49,162 nucleotides of DNA, taken from Planctomycetaceae bacterium (lineage in GTDB: Bacteria > Planctomycetota > Planctomycetia > Planctomycetales > Planctomycetaceae). This document shows positions 42,801 to 49,162 of the stretch, one piece after another. The position numbers were made by a program, and so were the translations under genes. The notes under the pieces were generated by a model. The model ran no database searches and was not told where the DNA came from. It was given only the letters and a program-made list of their open reading frames with translations. The stretch lies in the NCBI GenBank assembly GCA_021732415.1, contig JAKFVC010000011.1, positions 1 to 49,162 of the forward strand. Reading direction: 5' to 3'. Within the stretch, counting starts at the first letter, position 1; each line of letters begins with the position of its first letter.

Positions 42801-45800
42801 GCCGTAGAAAATGATCCGCTGCTGCGGTGCCGACAGCTTGGAAAACGGCGTGTCGACCGTAAAGTGATGCAGATCGGCAATCGCCTTCAGCATCTTAAAC
42901 AGCATCGAACCCCGTTCGATCTTCGGCAACGTATCGATCGCCCCATCCAGAATGGATTTGCGAGGATCGGCAATGATGTGGGCCAGGTCCGTCCCCAGTT
43001 GCATTCCCAGCCCCTCACACGCGGGGCACCAGCCCAGCGGCGAATTGAACGAGAAGTGATGGGGAGTCAGTTCCTCAAAGCTGCGACCGCACTGTTCGCA
43101 GGCAAAATGCAGGCTGAAGCGATCCTCACGCCACTGCGTTTCCGGCTGGTCTTCCTGAATATGAGCCACCCGCAAGACACCCTGGCCCAGATCCAACGCC
43201 GATTCCACAGAATCCGCCAACCGTCCCCGCTGCCGAGCATCCAGCGTCACGCGATCGACGACAATATCGACGATGTGCTTCCGCCGCCGATCCATCTCGG
43301 GGACGTCTTCCAGACGATAGGTTTCCCCATTGATCCGAACACGCGAGTAGCCCTGTTCCTTCAGCCGCTGCCAGAGTTGATCGTACGACGCGCCAACTGC
43401 GACTTCCTGCGGAGCCAGCAACAGCAATTTAGTTCCCGCCGGCCAAGCCAGCAACTTGTCGATCACTTCGTCGGTGGTTTGCGTCTGGACCGGAATATCA
43501 CACGCCGGACAGTACGGCTGCCCCAGCCGGGCGAACAGAATACGCAAATAATCGTGAATCTCGGTCACCGTGCCCACGGTCGACCGCGGCGAATGTCCGA
43601 CCGTCTTTTGTTCAATCGCGATGGCCGGTGAAAGTCCACTAATATGTTCGAGCTTCGGCTTGGGCATTTGTCCGAGGAACTGCCGCGCGTAGGATGACAG
43701 CGATTCGACATAGCGACGCTGTCCCTCGGCATACAGCGTATCCATCGCCAGGGAACTCTTACCGCTTCCACTCGGACCGCAGAAGACGTTCATCTCACCG
43801 CGCGGGATCTCGATATTGATATGTTGCAGATTGTGCTGGGCTGCACCTCGCACAACGATCTTGCCGGGATCCAGTTCCAGACGATCCTTCGGTGCCGCGA
43901 GGACGTCGGCTTTCCGTTTCGATTTGCCGGGCCAAAAGATTTCTGCCAAGGCCCGCCCGGTATAAGAATCGGGATTCCGAGCAATATCCTCGGGCGTACC
44001 GGTCGCGACAACCAGGCCGCCCCCTGAGCCCCCTTCCGGACCCATGTCGATGACCCAGTCGGCCGTCTTGATGACATCCAGGTTGTGCTCGACAACCAGG
44101 ACCGTGTTCCCATCATTCACAAACCCGTGCAACACTTCCAGCAATTTCTTAATGTCGACAAAGTGCAGTCCGGTCGTCGGTTCATCCAACAGATAGATCG
44201 TGCCGCCTGTCGAGCGTTTTCCCAGCTCACGAGCGAGTTTAATCCGCTGGGCTTCACCGCCCGACAATGTCGGCGATGGCTGTCCAAGCTTGAGATAGTC
44301 GAGTCCCACTGCCACCAGAGTCTGCAGCAGATGATGGATCTTAGGGACGTTCTCAAAGTGCTGGATCGCCTGCTGGATGTCCATATCCAGGACTTCCGCG
44401 ATATTCTTCCCCTTAAAGCGGACATCGAGTGTTTCGTGATTAAATCGTTGGCCTTCGCAGACCGGGCACGTCACCCAGATGTCGGCGAGAAAATCCATTT
44501 CGAGCTTGTTGGAGCCGTGGCCTTCACAAGCTTCACAACGCCCACCCGCGACGTTGAAACTAAAACGTCCGGGTTCGTAGGCACGCAGTTGCGAGTCAGG
44601 CAGCGAGGCATACAGATCACGGATCAAATCGAACAGCTTAACGTAGGTCGCCGGGTTTGACCGTGGCGTACGACCAATCGGCGACTGGTCGATGTCAATG
44701 GCCTTGTCGAGGTAAATCAGCCCCTCAACTTTAGAATGCAGTCCCGGTTGTCCCAAGCCCTTATTGAGGTCTCGATTGAGCGTCTCCCATAGGATATCGT
44801 TCACTAGAGAACTCTTGCCCGAACCGCTGACTCCAGTCACGCAAATAAACATTCCCAGCGGGAATTCGACATCAACATTCCGCAGGTTGTTGTGACGCGC
44901 TCCGAGGATCTTGAGAGAGTTGTCACCCCGTGGACGTCGTTCGGCCGGAACAGCGATCTGATCTTTGCCCGAGAGGAAACGGCCAGTCGCGCTGCGGGGC
45001 GCCCGCTTGATGTCTTCCAGCTTCCCTTCCGCGACCACTTCACCGCCGCGAACACCGGGACCCGGGCCGAAGTCGATGACGTGGTCGGCCGCGCGGATCG
45101 TCTCTTCATCATGCTCGACGACGATCACCGTGTTGCCGAGATCACGCAGATCAAGGAGGCTTTGCAGGAGCCGCGTGTTGTCGCGCGGATGGAGGCCGAT
45201 CGACGGTTCATCGAGAATATAGACGACGCCTACCAGGCCGCATCCAATCTGTCCGGCGAGTCGAATGCGCTGCGTTTCGCCGCCGGACAATGTCGGTGCC
45301 GTTCGATCGAGAGTCAGGTAATTCAGTCCGCAACGGAGCAGAAATCCCAGGCGTCCGCGGATTTCTTTGAGGATCTCTTCAGCGATGAAGAGCCCGGTGG
45401 CATCAAGATTGAGCGATTGAAAGAACTCGGCGGCTTCGGCGATGCTGAGGGCGCAGACTTCAGTCAGGCTGAGGCTGTGCTTGCGTTCGGCTGACACGAC
45501 CACCGGTGCGGTCTTTTTGGTCCCGCGCCGTTTTGAATTGGTGGCCGACTGACTGATGGTGCCGTAGGGGGCGGTGATCTTCGACCATTCGGGGTTGCCG
45601 GTGGTGACGCGGACGCTGCGGGCTTGTCGGTTGAGGCGCGTCCCTTCGCAGGCACGACAATGGACAACTTGCATGTATTTTTCAAGTTGCCGTCGCCGCA
45701 TCGGGTTCTTGGCTTTGCGGTAGGCATCCATCAACTCGGGAAAATAGCCCTCGTACTTCGCGCCGTGCTTCCAGGTGCCGCCGGAATGCTTCCAGGAATA

Positions 45801-46982
45801 TGTGACGTGGCGGTCGCCCATGCCGTACAGAAACTGCTTGCGGGCGGCCTCGGGAAGTTCATTCCACGGCGTCGTCAGCAGCGTGTCGGGGTCCAGGCCA
45901 TGATCGGCTTCGAGGGCTTTGGCGACTCCCACGTAAATATGCTTCTTCCAGCGGCCCAGACTGCGGATAGGGCCCAGCAAGATGATCGCCCCTTGCTGCA
46001 GTGATTTGGTTTCATCGGGAATCAGCAGCGATTGGTCGAAATCGTGCCGAATGCCCAAACCTTGGCAGTCGGTACACATGCCCTGCGGGCTGTTGAAGCT
46101 GAAGAGCTGCGGGCTGGGTGGTTCGTAGCTGATGCCGCAATGGGTGCAGGCATAGTGCGTGCTGTAGAGAGTTTCCGTGGTGGTCGGGGCAGGAGGTTGC
46201 TCAACGGAGTTCTTCTTGCCGCGGCCTTTGGCGGGTGCTTCGGTCGGAGCAGTGGCGTCTCCTTCCTGGCTGATGATGACACTGCCGCCTGACAGTCGGA
46301 CCGCGTTTTCAATGGCTTCAGCGAGACGCGTGCGGCTGCCGGAGCCAGCTGACAGGCGGTCGACGACGACCTCAATGTTATGCCGCATCTGTCGATCGAG
46401 CTGCAGATTTTCCGTCAGATGGACGATCTCGCCGTTGACGCGGGCTCGCAAAAACCCTTGCTTCAACAGATCTTCGAAGAGGTCGCGGTATTCGCCCTTC
46501 TGCCGGGACACGACCGGGGAGAGCACCATGAACCGCTGACCAGGGGGCAGCCGCGCGAGACTGTCCAGGATTTGATCGACAGTCTGCGCTGTGATCGGGC
46601 GATCACACTTCGGGCAACAGCCCTGGCCGACTCGGGCGAAGAGGACGCGCAAGTAATCGTAGATTTCGGTGATCGTGCCGACAGTGCTGCGCGGATTGCG
46701 GCCGCTCGATTTCTGCTGGATCGAAATCGACGGGGCCAGGCCGGTGATCGAATCGACTTCGGGCTTGGGCATCTGGCCGAGGAACTGCCGGGCGTAGCTC
46801 GACAGTGATTCGACGTACCGCCGCTGCCCTTCAGCATAGAGCGTGTCAAATGCCAGGGAACTCTTGCCGGAGCCGCTGACGCCGGTCATCACAATGAGTT
46901 TGTTGCGAGGCAGCGTGAGGCTGACATCTCGCAGGTTGTGTTCGCGCGCACCGCGAATCACGATATCGGACAACTGAGACAT
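39900..46982 (-). CDS. uvrA: Double-length excinuclease subunit: two UvrA units in tandem plus a duplicated C-terminal domain
   Basis: 2360 residues; a normal UvrA has about 940 and two ATPase sites, whereas this has four. Unit 1 (about 1-1015): Walker A GVSGSGKS at 34-41 and 717-724, signature LSGGE at 565 and 906, Walker [13 protein letters not shown] near 588 and [10 protein letters not shown] near 931, Cys pairs CTHC 279/CTDC 303 and CEAC 816/CPVC 839. Unit 2 (about 1035-2020): Walker A GPSGSGKS at 1069-1076 and GVSGSGKS at 1697-1704, LSGGE at 1523 and 1886, [10 protein letters not shown] near 1548 and LDEPTTGLH near 1912, Cys pairs 1295/1319 and 1796/1819. All four sites look intact. Unit 1 has an extra insert near 453-505. 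Residues 2055-2360 form two copies of an added domain ([24 protein letters not shown]). UvrA finds bulky DNA lesions and loads UvrB; normally it is a dimer, so this chain could be a covalent dimer. Confidence 0.95.
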   Translation of the reverse strand: MSQLSDIVIRGAREHNLRDVSLTLPRNKLIVMTGVSGSGKSSLAFDTLYAEGQRRYVESLSSYARQFLGQMPKPEVDSITGLAPSISIQQKSSGRNPRSTVGTITEIYDYLRVLFARVGQGCCPKCDRPITAQTVDQILDSLARLPPGQRFMVLSPVVSRQKGEYRDLFEDLLKQGFLRARVNGEIVHLTENLQLDRQMRHNIEVVVDRLSAGSGSRTRLAEAIENAVRLSGGSVIISQEGDATAPTEAPAKGRGKKNSVEQPPAPTTTETLYSTHYACTHCGISYEPPSPQLFSFNSPQGMCTDCQGLGIRHDFDQSLLIPDETKSLQQGAIILLGPIRSLGRWKKHIYVGVAKALEADHGLDPDTLLTTPWNELPEAARKQFLYGMGDRHVTYSWKHSGGTWKHGAKYEGYFPELMDAYRKAKNPMRRRQLEKYMQVVHCRACEGTRLNRQARSVRVTTGNPEWSKITAPYGTISQSATNSKRRGTKKTAPVVVSAERKHSLSLTEVCALSIAEAAEFFQSLNLDATGLFIAEEILKEIRGRLGFLLRCGLNYLTLDRTAPTLSGGETQRIRLAGQIGCGLVGVVYILDEPSIGLHPRDNTRLLQSLLDLRDLGNTVIVVEHDEETIRAADHVIDFGPGPGVRGGEVVAEGKLEDIKRAPRSATGRFLSGKDQIAVPAERRPRGDNSLKILGARHNNLRNVDVEFPLGMFICVTGVSGSGKSSLVNDILWETLNRDLNKGLGQPGLHSKVEGLIYLDKAIDIDQSPIGRTPRSNPATYVKLFDLIRDLYASLPDSQLRAYEPGRFSFNVAGGRCEACEGHGSNKLEMDFLADIWVTCPVCEGQRFNHETLDVRFKGKNIAEVLDMDIQQAIQHFENVPKIHHLLQTLVAVGLDYLKLGQPSPTLSGGEAQRIKLARELGKRSTGGTIYLLDEPTTGLHFVDIKKLLEVLHGFVNDGNTVLVVEHNLDVIKTADWVIDMGPEGGSGGGLVVATGTPEDIARNPDSYTGRALAEIFWPGKSKRKADVLAAPKDRLELDPGKIVVRGAAQHNLQHINIEIPRGEMNVFCGPSGSGKSSLAMDTLYAEGQRRYVESLSSYARQFLGQMPKPKLEHISGLSPAIAIEQKTVGHSPRSTVGTVTEIHDYLRILFARLGQPYCPACDIPVQTQTTDEVIDKLLAWPAGTKLLLLAPQEVAVGASYDQLWQRLKEQGYSRVRINGETYRLEDVPEMDRRRKHIVDIVVDRVTLDARQRGRLADSVESALDLGQGVLRVAHIQEDQPETQWREDRFSLHFACEQCGRSFEELTPHHFSFNSPLGWCPACEGLGMQLGTDLAHIIADPRKSILDGAIDTLPKIERGSMLFKMLKAIADLHHFTVDTPFSKLSAPQQRIIFYGTGEKWIPIAANSQIKFQYKGLYPALEEASRVSFVYRQRLSDLQGEVACTTCHGSRLRDDAGAVRFNGRTLQELSELPLGESHLFFKGLKFKAADKRVAGDLLQEVVGRLSFLVDVGLEYLTLSRPLPTLSGGESQRIRLAGQIGRALTGVLYVLDEPTIGLHPRDNARLLQSLKQLKELGNTLILVEHDREVIAEADRLYDFGPGAGRFGGNVVGSGTPKQLMKMDASLTGKYLSGREEIPIPEPRRMTSKSTAKRKEGRLLDTPTMQQTPGGGWLELLGARMHNLRDVDLRIPLGTFTVITGVSGSGKSSLIEETLAKAVARRLHRAQEQAGPFEEIVGLEQVNKIIQVDQQPLGSTPASNPATYTGVFDQIRELFAHLPEAKVRGYRPARFSFNRAGGRCEGCEGNGQKCIEMHFLPDVWVECEVCKGRRYNAETLAVTYRGRSIADVLNMSIGQALELFDNIPKIRAPLATLCAIGLDYLTLGQSAPTLSGGEAQRVKLAAELARPQTGKTLYILDEPTTGLHFDDIRKLLKVLDSLVALGNTVVVIEHNLDVIKTADWIVDMGPEAGHGGGWIVVEGTPEDLVAYSAGETSSGTGKAKGTKSATANASRKRSYTGEMLGPILADGKRGEREIFDRKQAAAKRAGDVDLKQVGESAKMPWETDGRNWHLNQRIGHNGKAARWEAAILSTVVDTLEASGNFAPTNWNSRSIVEVAAKSAKEGWFLHALTGEEWLLKLNFHVPRGTFKQELLAAQLQLKDFNELDEIQVYNRGDRVKVANRKGPWQEVSIMLHYEREIDTAGFKKFLKEAQQAFQKYLGQTSGNLEDLMPWKVLGKKWHLSRKGFPTGQRVAWDPAVLEGLVDSLLAAAPGATVDWTGQQTVAVRPTGAENGWVTLNTKRRAGIDLNCTIPAGQVALGRIAEFGSEREITVGRKGQEMLGIRFDAIEQITPALKAFFEELATRVA

Positions 46983-47127
46983 AGTCGGCTCGTGGATGAA
47001 CCCGGAGCATCGGTCGAACTTGATTCATCAAGCCTGACGGACGTCGCGGTCGGTTGGCACAGGGACGAGCAGAATTTTAGACACCGACTGACCCAGCGAC
47101 CACTGAGCACGCGTAGGAAAGGGATTC

Positions 47128-47445
47128 GTAGGACGGGTCCCAGGCCCGTCCGAGCCCCGTGGCGGACGCTGCCAGCGTCCGTGTACCCGCCGCGCTCAAT
47201 GAAAAGACTTCCTACAAACTCAACTGCCAGCGGAATCGAAAATCGTTCCTTCGTGTCCTTTGTGATCTTCTGTTTCAAATCTTTTTAACAGAAGGCCACA
47301 AAGGACACGAAGAAGTTGGAAGTTTCCAAGCGTTAGTTGGAAGACTTCTCTTATCGACTAGATAAGTCTTGGTCCAAGGAAGAATTCGCCGACGCTGGCA
47401 GCGTCGGCCACGTGGTGGACGGACGGGCCTGGAGACCCGTCCCAC
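47128..47445. repeat. Triple-nested palindromes upstream of uvrA
   Basis: Outer pair: GGACGGG elements 47128-47154 and 47417-47445 in inverted orientation. Next inside, a GCTGCCAGCGTC motif near 47169 faces GACGCTGGCAGCGTC near 47391. Innermost: arms 47249-47274 and 47287-47312 (CTTCGTGTCCTTTGTGATC...), two mismatches in 26, the same family as 4357 and 48174. The arrangement repeats that at 4256-4488. No gene is supported in 46983-47458. Confidence 0.88.
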
Positions 47446-47458
47446 GATACGCTTCAGG

Positions 47459-47968
47459 CTACAGCCCTGCGCCGAATTCATCGACAGGTGGCTTGGGTTC
47501 CGGAGCGGGTTCAATCGGCGTCATGGGTTCGGGAACGATCACCACGGCTTCGATGATGGTCGTCTCGACAATCTCCACGACCTCGACCGATTCCACTGGA
47601 GCCGCTTCGGATTCCACTTTCGCGGCGAGGTCTTCCTGGAAGGATTCGAACGAGCGTCGTTCGGGTTTTGGCCGCTTGGGGCGCGCGGGGCGGCGATCGT
47701 TTTCGGGCGCACCTTCCGGTGGCGGAGGGGGCATGCGGCGCGGGCGGTCGCGAATGACCAGGTCTTCTTCAGTCAGCGGGATTTCGATTTTGTCGAATTT
47801 GAAGGGAGCCTTTTTGATCTCCGGCTGAATCAGCATCCAGACGGGAGGATCTGTGCAGTTGCAGGTCTGTGAGACCACATCGCCCAGCCGTAAGACGGTA
47901 CGGCCGCACTGCGGGCAGAGAAATGTCCGCCGGATTTCCAGGTCGTTACGTAATCCAGGGCCCTTCAC
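47459..47968 (-). CDS. Zinc-ribbon-like protein with Pro-rich acidic tail, function unknown
   Basis: 169 residues from GTG at 47968, chosen because GGAG lies 9 bases upstream; GTG at 48001 is an alternative adding 11 residues. Residues of about 15-40 (RRTFLCPQCGRTVLRLGD, then CNC) resemble a small zinc ribbon. The rest is low complexity: basic/Pro-rich (RPRRMPPPPPEG, RPARPKRPKPERR), then acidic/Val-rich (VESVEVVEIVETTIIEAVV), then Pro/Glu-rich. No signal peptide or membrane segment is present. I do not recognise the family; the ribbon suggests nucleic-acid or protein contact. It stands next to uvrA on the same strand, but 476 bases with nested palindromes separate them. Confidence 0.7.
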   Translation of the reverse strand: MKGPGLRNDLEIRRTFLCPQCGRTVLRLGDVVSQTCNCTDPPVWMLIQPEIKKAPFKFDKIEIPLTEEDLVIRDRPRRMPPPPPEGAPENDRRPARPKRPKPERRSFESFQEDLAAKVESEAAPVESVEVVEIVETTIIEAVVIVPEPMTPIEPAPEPKPPVDEFGAGL

Positions 47969-48173
47969 GGCAGCTCTCTCCAGTGAGTTTTCTCGATGCA
48001 CGACGCACTGCGACTGTTGCGTTCGTGCAACGAAGTCGTAGCGTTGGTGGATTCGGTCGGTGATTCTGGCAGGTCGAGACCGGGGCTGAAAAGCTCATCT
48101 CCCGGGAATCGGACCTTCTATGCTACACTCCGTCCCGGGACAAAAGTAGGGAAAGTTGACCTGAGTTCCTATT

Positions 48174-48240
48174 CTTTGTGCCCTTTGTGACCTTCTGTTC
48201 AAAACTCTGATTGGAACAGAAGGTCACAAAGGACACGAAG
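48174..48240. repeat. Inverted repeat, 27-bp arms (CTTTGTGCCCTTTGTGACC family)
   Basis: Arms 48174-48200 and 48214-48240 pair with two mismatches. Same family as 4357-4427 and 47249-47312. It lies between the divergent zinc-ribbon and dedA-type genes. The rest of 47969-48323 shows no gene. Confidence 0.9.
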
Positions 48241-48323
48241 GTTTTGAATGGGTGTCGATGGTGTCGACCTACGTTGTCTCGGGACTGGTTTGAAGAAATA
48301 CATTTCGAGAAAGACTCTCGCTC

Positions 48324-48980
48324 ATGGACTGGTTGAAGCAAGTGATTGATCTGGTTTTGCACCTGGAGGAACATCTGGGGGAAATGATTAATTTCTTTGG
48401 CCCGTGGACGTATGTGGTGCTGTTCGCCATCATTTTCGCCGAAACGGGGCTCGTCGTGACGCCGTTTTTGCCTGGTGATTCGCTGCTATTTGCCTTGGGG
48501 GCCCTCGCCGCGACCCAGAAATTGGATCTGTTCTGGATGCTGGCTCTCTTGTCGATCGCCGCTGTTCTGGGCGATACGGTCAACTATTGGTTTGGATCGA
48601 AGCTGGGGCCGAAGATTTTTCGGGGTGAGAAGGTTCGGTTCCTCAACAAGAAGAATCTGGATTACACGCACGAGTTCTTTGAACGTTACGGTGGCAAGAC
48701 GATCATTATTGCCCGCTTCATGCCGATCGTGCGGACGTTTGCTCCGTTTGTGGCCGGGATGGGCCGGATGAGTTATGGCCGCTTTATGGCTTACAATGTG
48801 ATCGGCGGGCTGGTGTGGATTTTCCTGTTTTTGATCGGTGGCTATACCTTTGGAAATATTCCGGTGGTGAAGAAGAATTTTACTCTGGTGATCCTGGGAA
48901 TTATTGCCGTTTCGGTGATCCCGCCGGCGATTGAAGTGATCCGTGAATACCGGAAATCATTGGCCGCGCGGCAGGTGTGA
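48324..48980 (+). CDS. DedA-family inner-membrane protein
   Basis: 218 residues with about five hydrophobic segments. The DedA hallmarks are FAETGLVVTPFLPGDSLLFA (about 38-57), then GDTVNYWFGSKLG, and the second re-entrant motif FERYGGKTIIIARFMPIVRT (about 118-137) with FAPFVAGMGRMSY. The acidic residue in 'FAET' and the Arg residues of 'ARFMPIVR' are the functionally important positions of the family. DedA proteins act as proton-coupled lipid-carrier flippases or scramblases, for example recycling undecaprenyl phosphate, and affect membrane-potential and drug sensitivity. The substrate of this member is not determinable. It is divergent from the zinc-ribbon gene. Confidence 0.94.
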   Translation: MDWLKQVIDLVLHLEEHLGEMINFFGPWTYVVLFAIIFAETGLVVTPFLPGDSLLFALGALAATQKLDLFWMLALLSIAAVLGDTVNYWFGSKLGPKIFRGEKVRFLNKKNLDYTHEFFERYGGKTIIIARFMPIVRTFAPFVAGMGRMSYGRFMAYNVIGGLVWIFLFLIGGYTFGNIPVVKKNFTLVILGIIAVSVIPPAIEVIREYRKSLAARQV

Positions 48981-48991
48981 TAATCTGAGTC

Positions 48992-49020
48992 GTGGGACGG
49001 GTCTCCAGGCCCGTCCGTCC
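48992..49020 (+). repeat. GGACGGG element, single full copy
   Basis: Identical over 29 bases to the 4256 copy. It lies 11 bases after the DedA stop codon. Confidence 0.9.
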
Positions 49021-49028
49021 CGCATCTC

Positions 49029-49160
49029 GTAGCTTGACTCTCCAGAGTCGAGCGAACCGCGCGAATCAACGACTCACAAATCTGTGTCGACGAGCGCAGG
49101 AACGTCTTCATTGCTTCGCGAGTCGCCCGGAATTCGCTCGACTCTGGAGAGTCAAGCTAC
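49029..49160. repeat. Perfect inverted repeat, 28-bp arms, at the right edge
   Basis: Arms 49029-49056 and 49133-49160 (GTAGCTTGACTCTCCAGAG...) are exact reverse complements. Same family as 8567 and 35014. As at 8480-8785, it follows directly after a GGACGGG element. Confidence 0.93.
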
Positions 49161-49162
49161 TG

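Noticed and set aside
39900-46982. Double UvrA as an assembly duplication
   Set aside because: The two units differ at many residues, in insert content and in linker length, so a collapsed or repeated assembly cannot explain them.
1-49162. tRNA or rRNA genes
   Set aside because: I looked for T-arm-like sequences and rRNA signatures in the gaps and found none that fold convincingly; a covariance search would be decisive.

Overview
The window looks like chromosomal DNA of a planctomycete (Planctomycetota). The main reasons are a tandem pair of DUF1559 pilin-like genes, a double-length UvrA, NodT-type and RND genes of the kind common in that phylum, moderately high G+C, and intergenic spaces full of palindromic repeat families. 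The species cannot be named from sequence alone. No rRNA, tRNA, CRISPR array, phage or integrated plasmid is visible. The only transposase is the tail of an IS4-type gene at the left edge.

Layout. 1-1713: IS4 transposase tail facing a PAS/AAA+/Fis-type regulator that has lost the sigma-54 contact loop. 1871-3927: leftward operon of two membrane-anchored coiled-coil proteins and a 57-residue membrane protein. 4628-10126: rightward genes for a STAS protein, a 2-hydroxyacid dehydrogenase, a lipoprotein with a CxxC thioredoxin-like segment and an EPAK tail, and a glycosyltransferase. 10239-16829: leftward genes for a TrmH-type rRNA methylase, a Cys/Met-metabolism PLP enzyme, a soluble histidine kinase, polynucleotide phosphorylase and ribosomal protein S15 (the classical rpsO-pnp pair). 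17634-19480: two DUF1559 proteins. 20219-30566: a complete tripartite efflux system, with the outer-membrane factor and a small Cys-rich secreted protein rightward, converging on a leftward operon of one membrane-fusion protein and two RND pumps. 31052-37453: LssY_C protein, TPR-like protein, MOSC protein, two OppB/OppC-type permeases and a metallophosphoesterase. 37577-39307: SulP transporter. 39900-46982: a 2360-residue protein made of two complete UvrA units in tandem plus a duplicated C-terminal domain. 47459-48980: zinc-ribbon protein and a DedA protein.

How the genes relate. The clearest functional groups are the efflux system, rpsO-pnp and the coiled-coil operon. The opp-like permeases lack a binding protein and ATPases in the window, so their partners must lie elsewhere.

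The strongest signals outside ordinary genes are the fused double UvrA and a network of about 18 long inverted-repeat loci belonging to more than ten unrelated sequence families. They sit in nearly every large intergenic gap, are often nested one inside another, and do not appear inside genes. They occur between divergent, tandem and convergent genes alike, so termination alone does not explain them.
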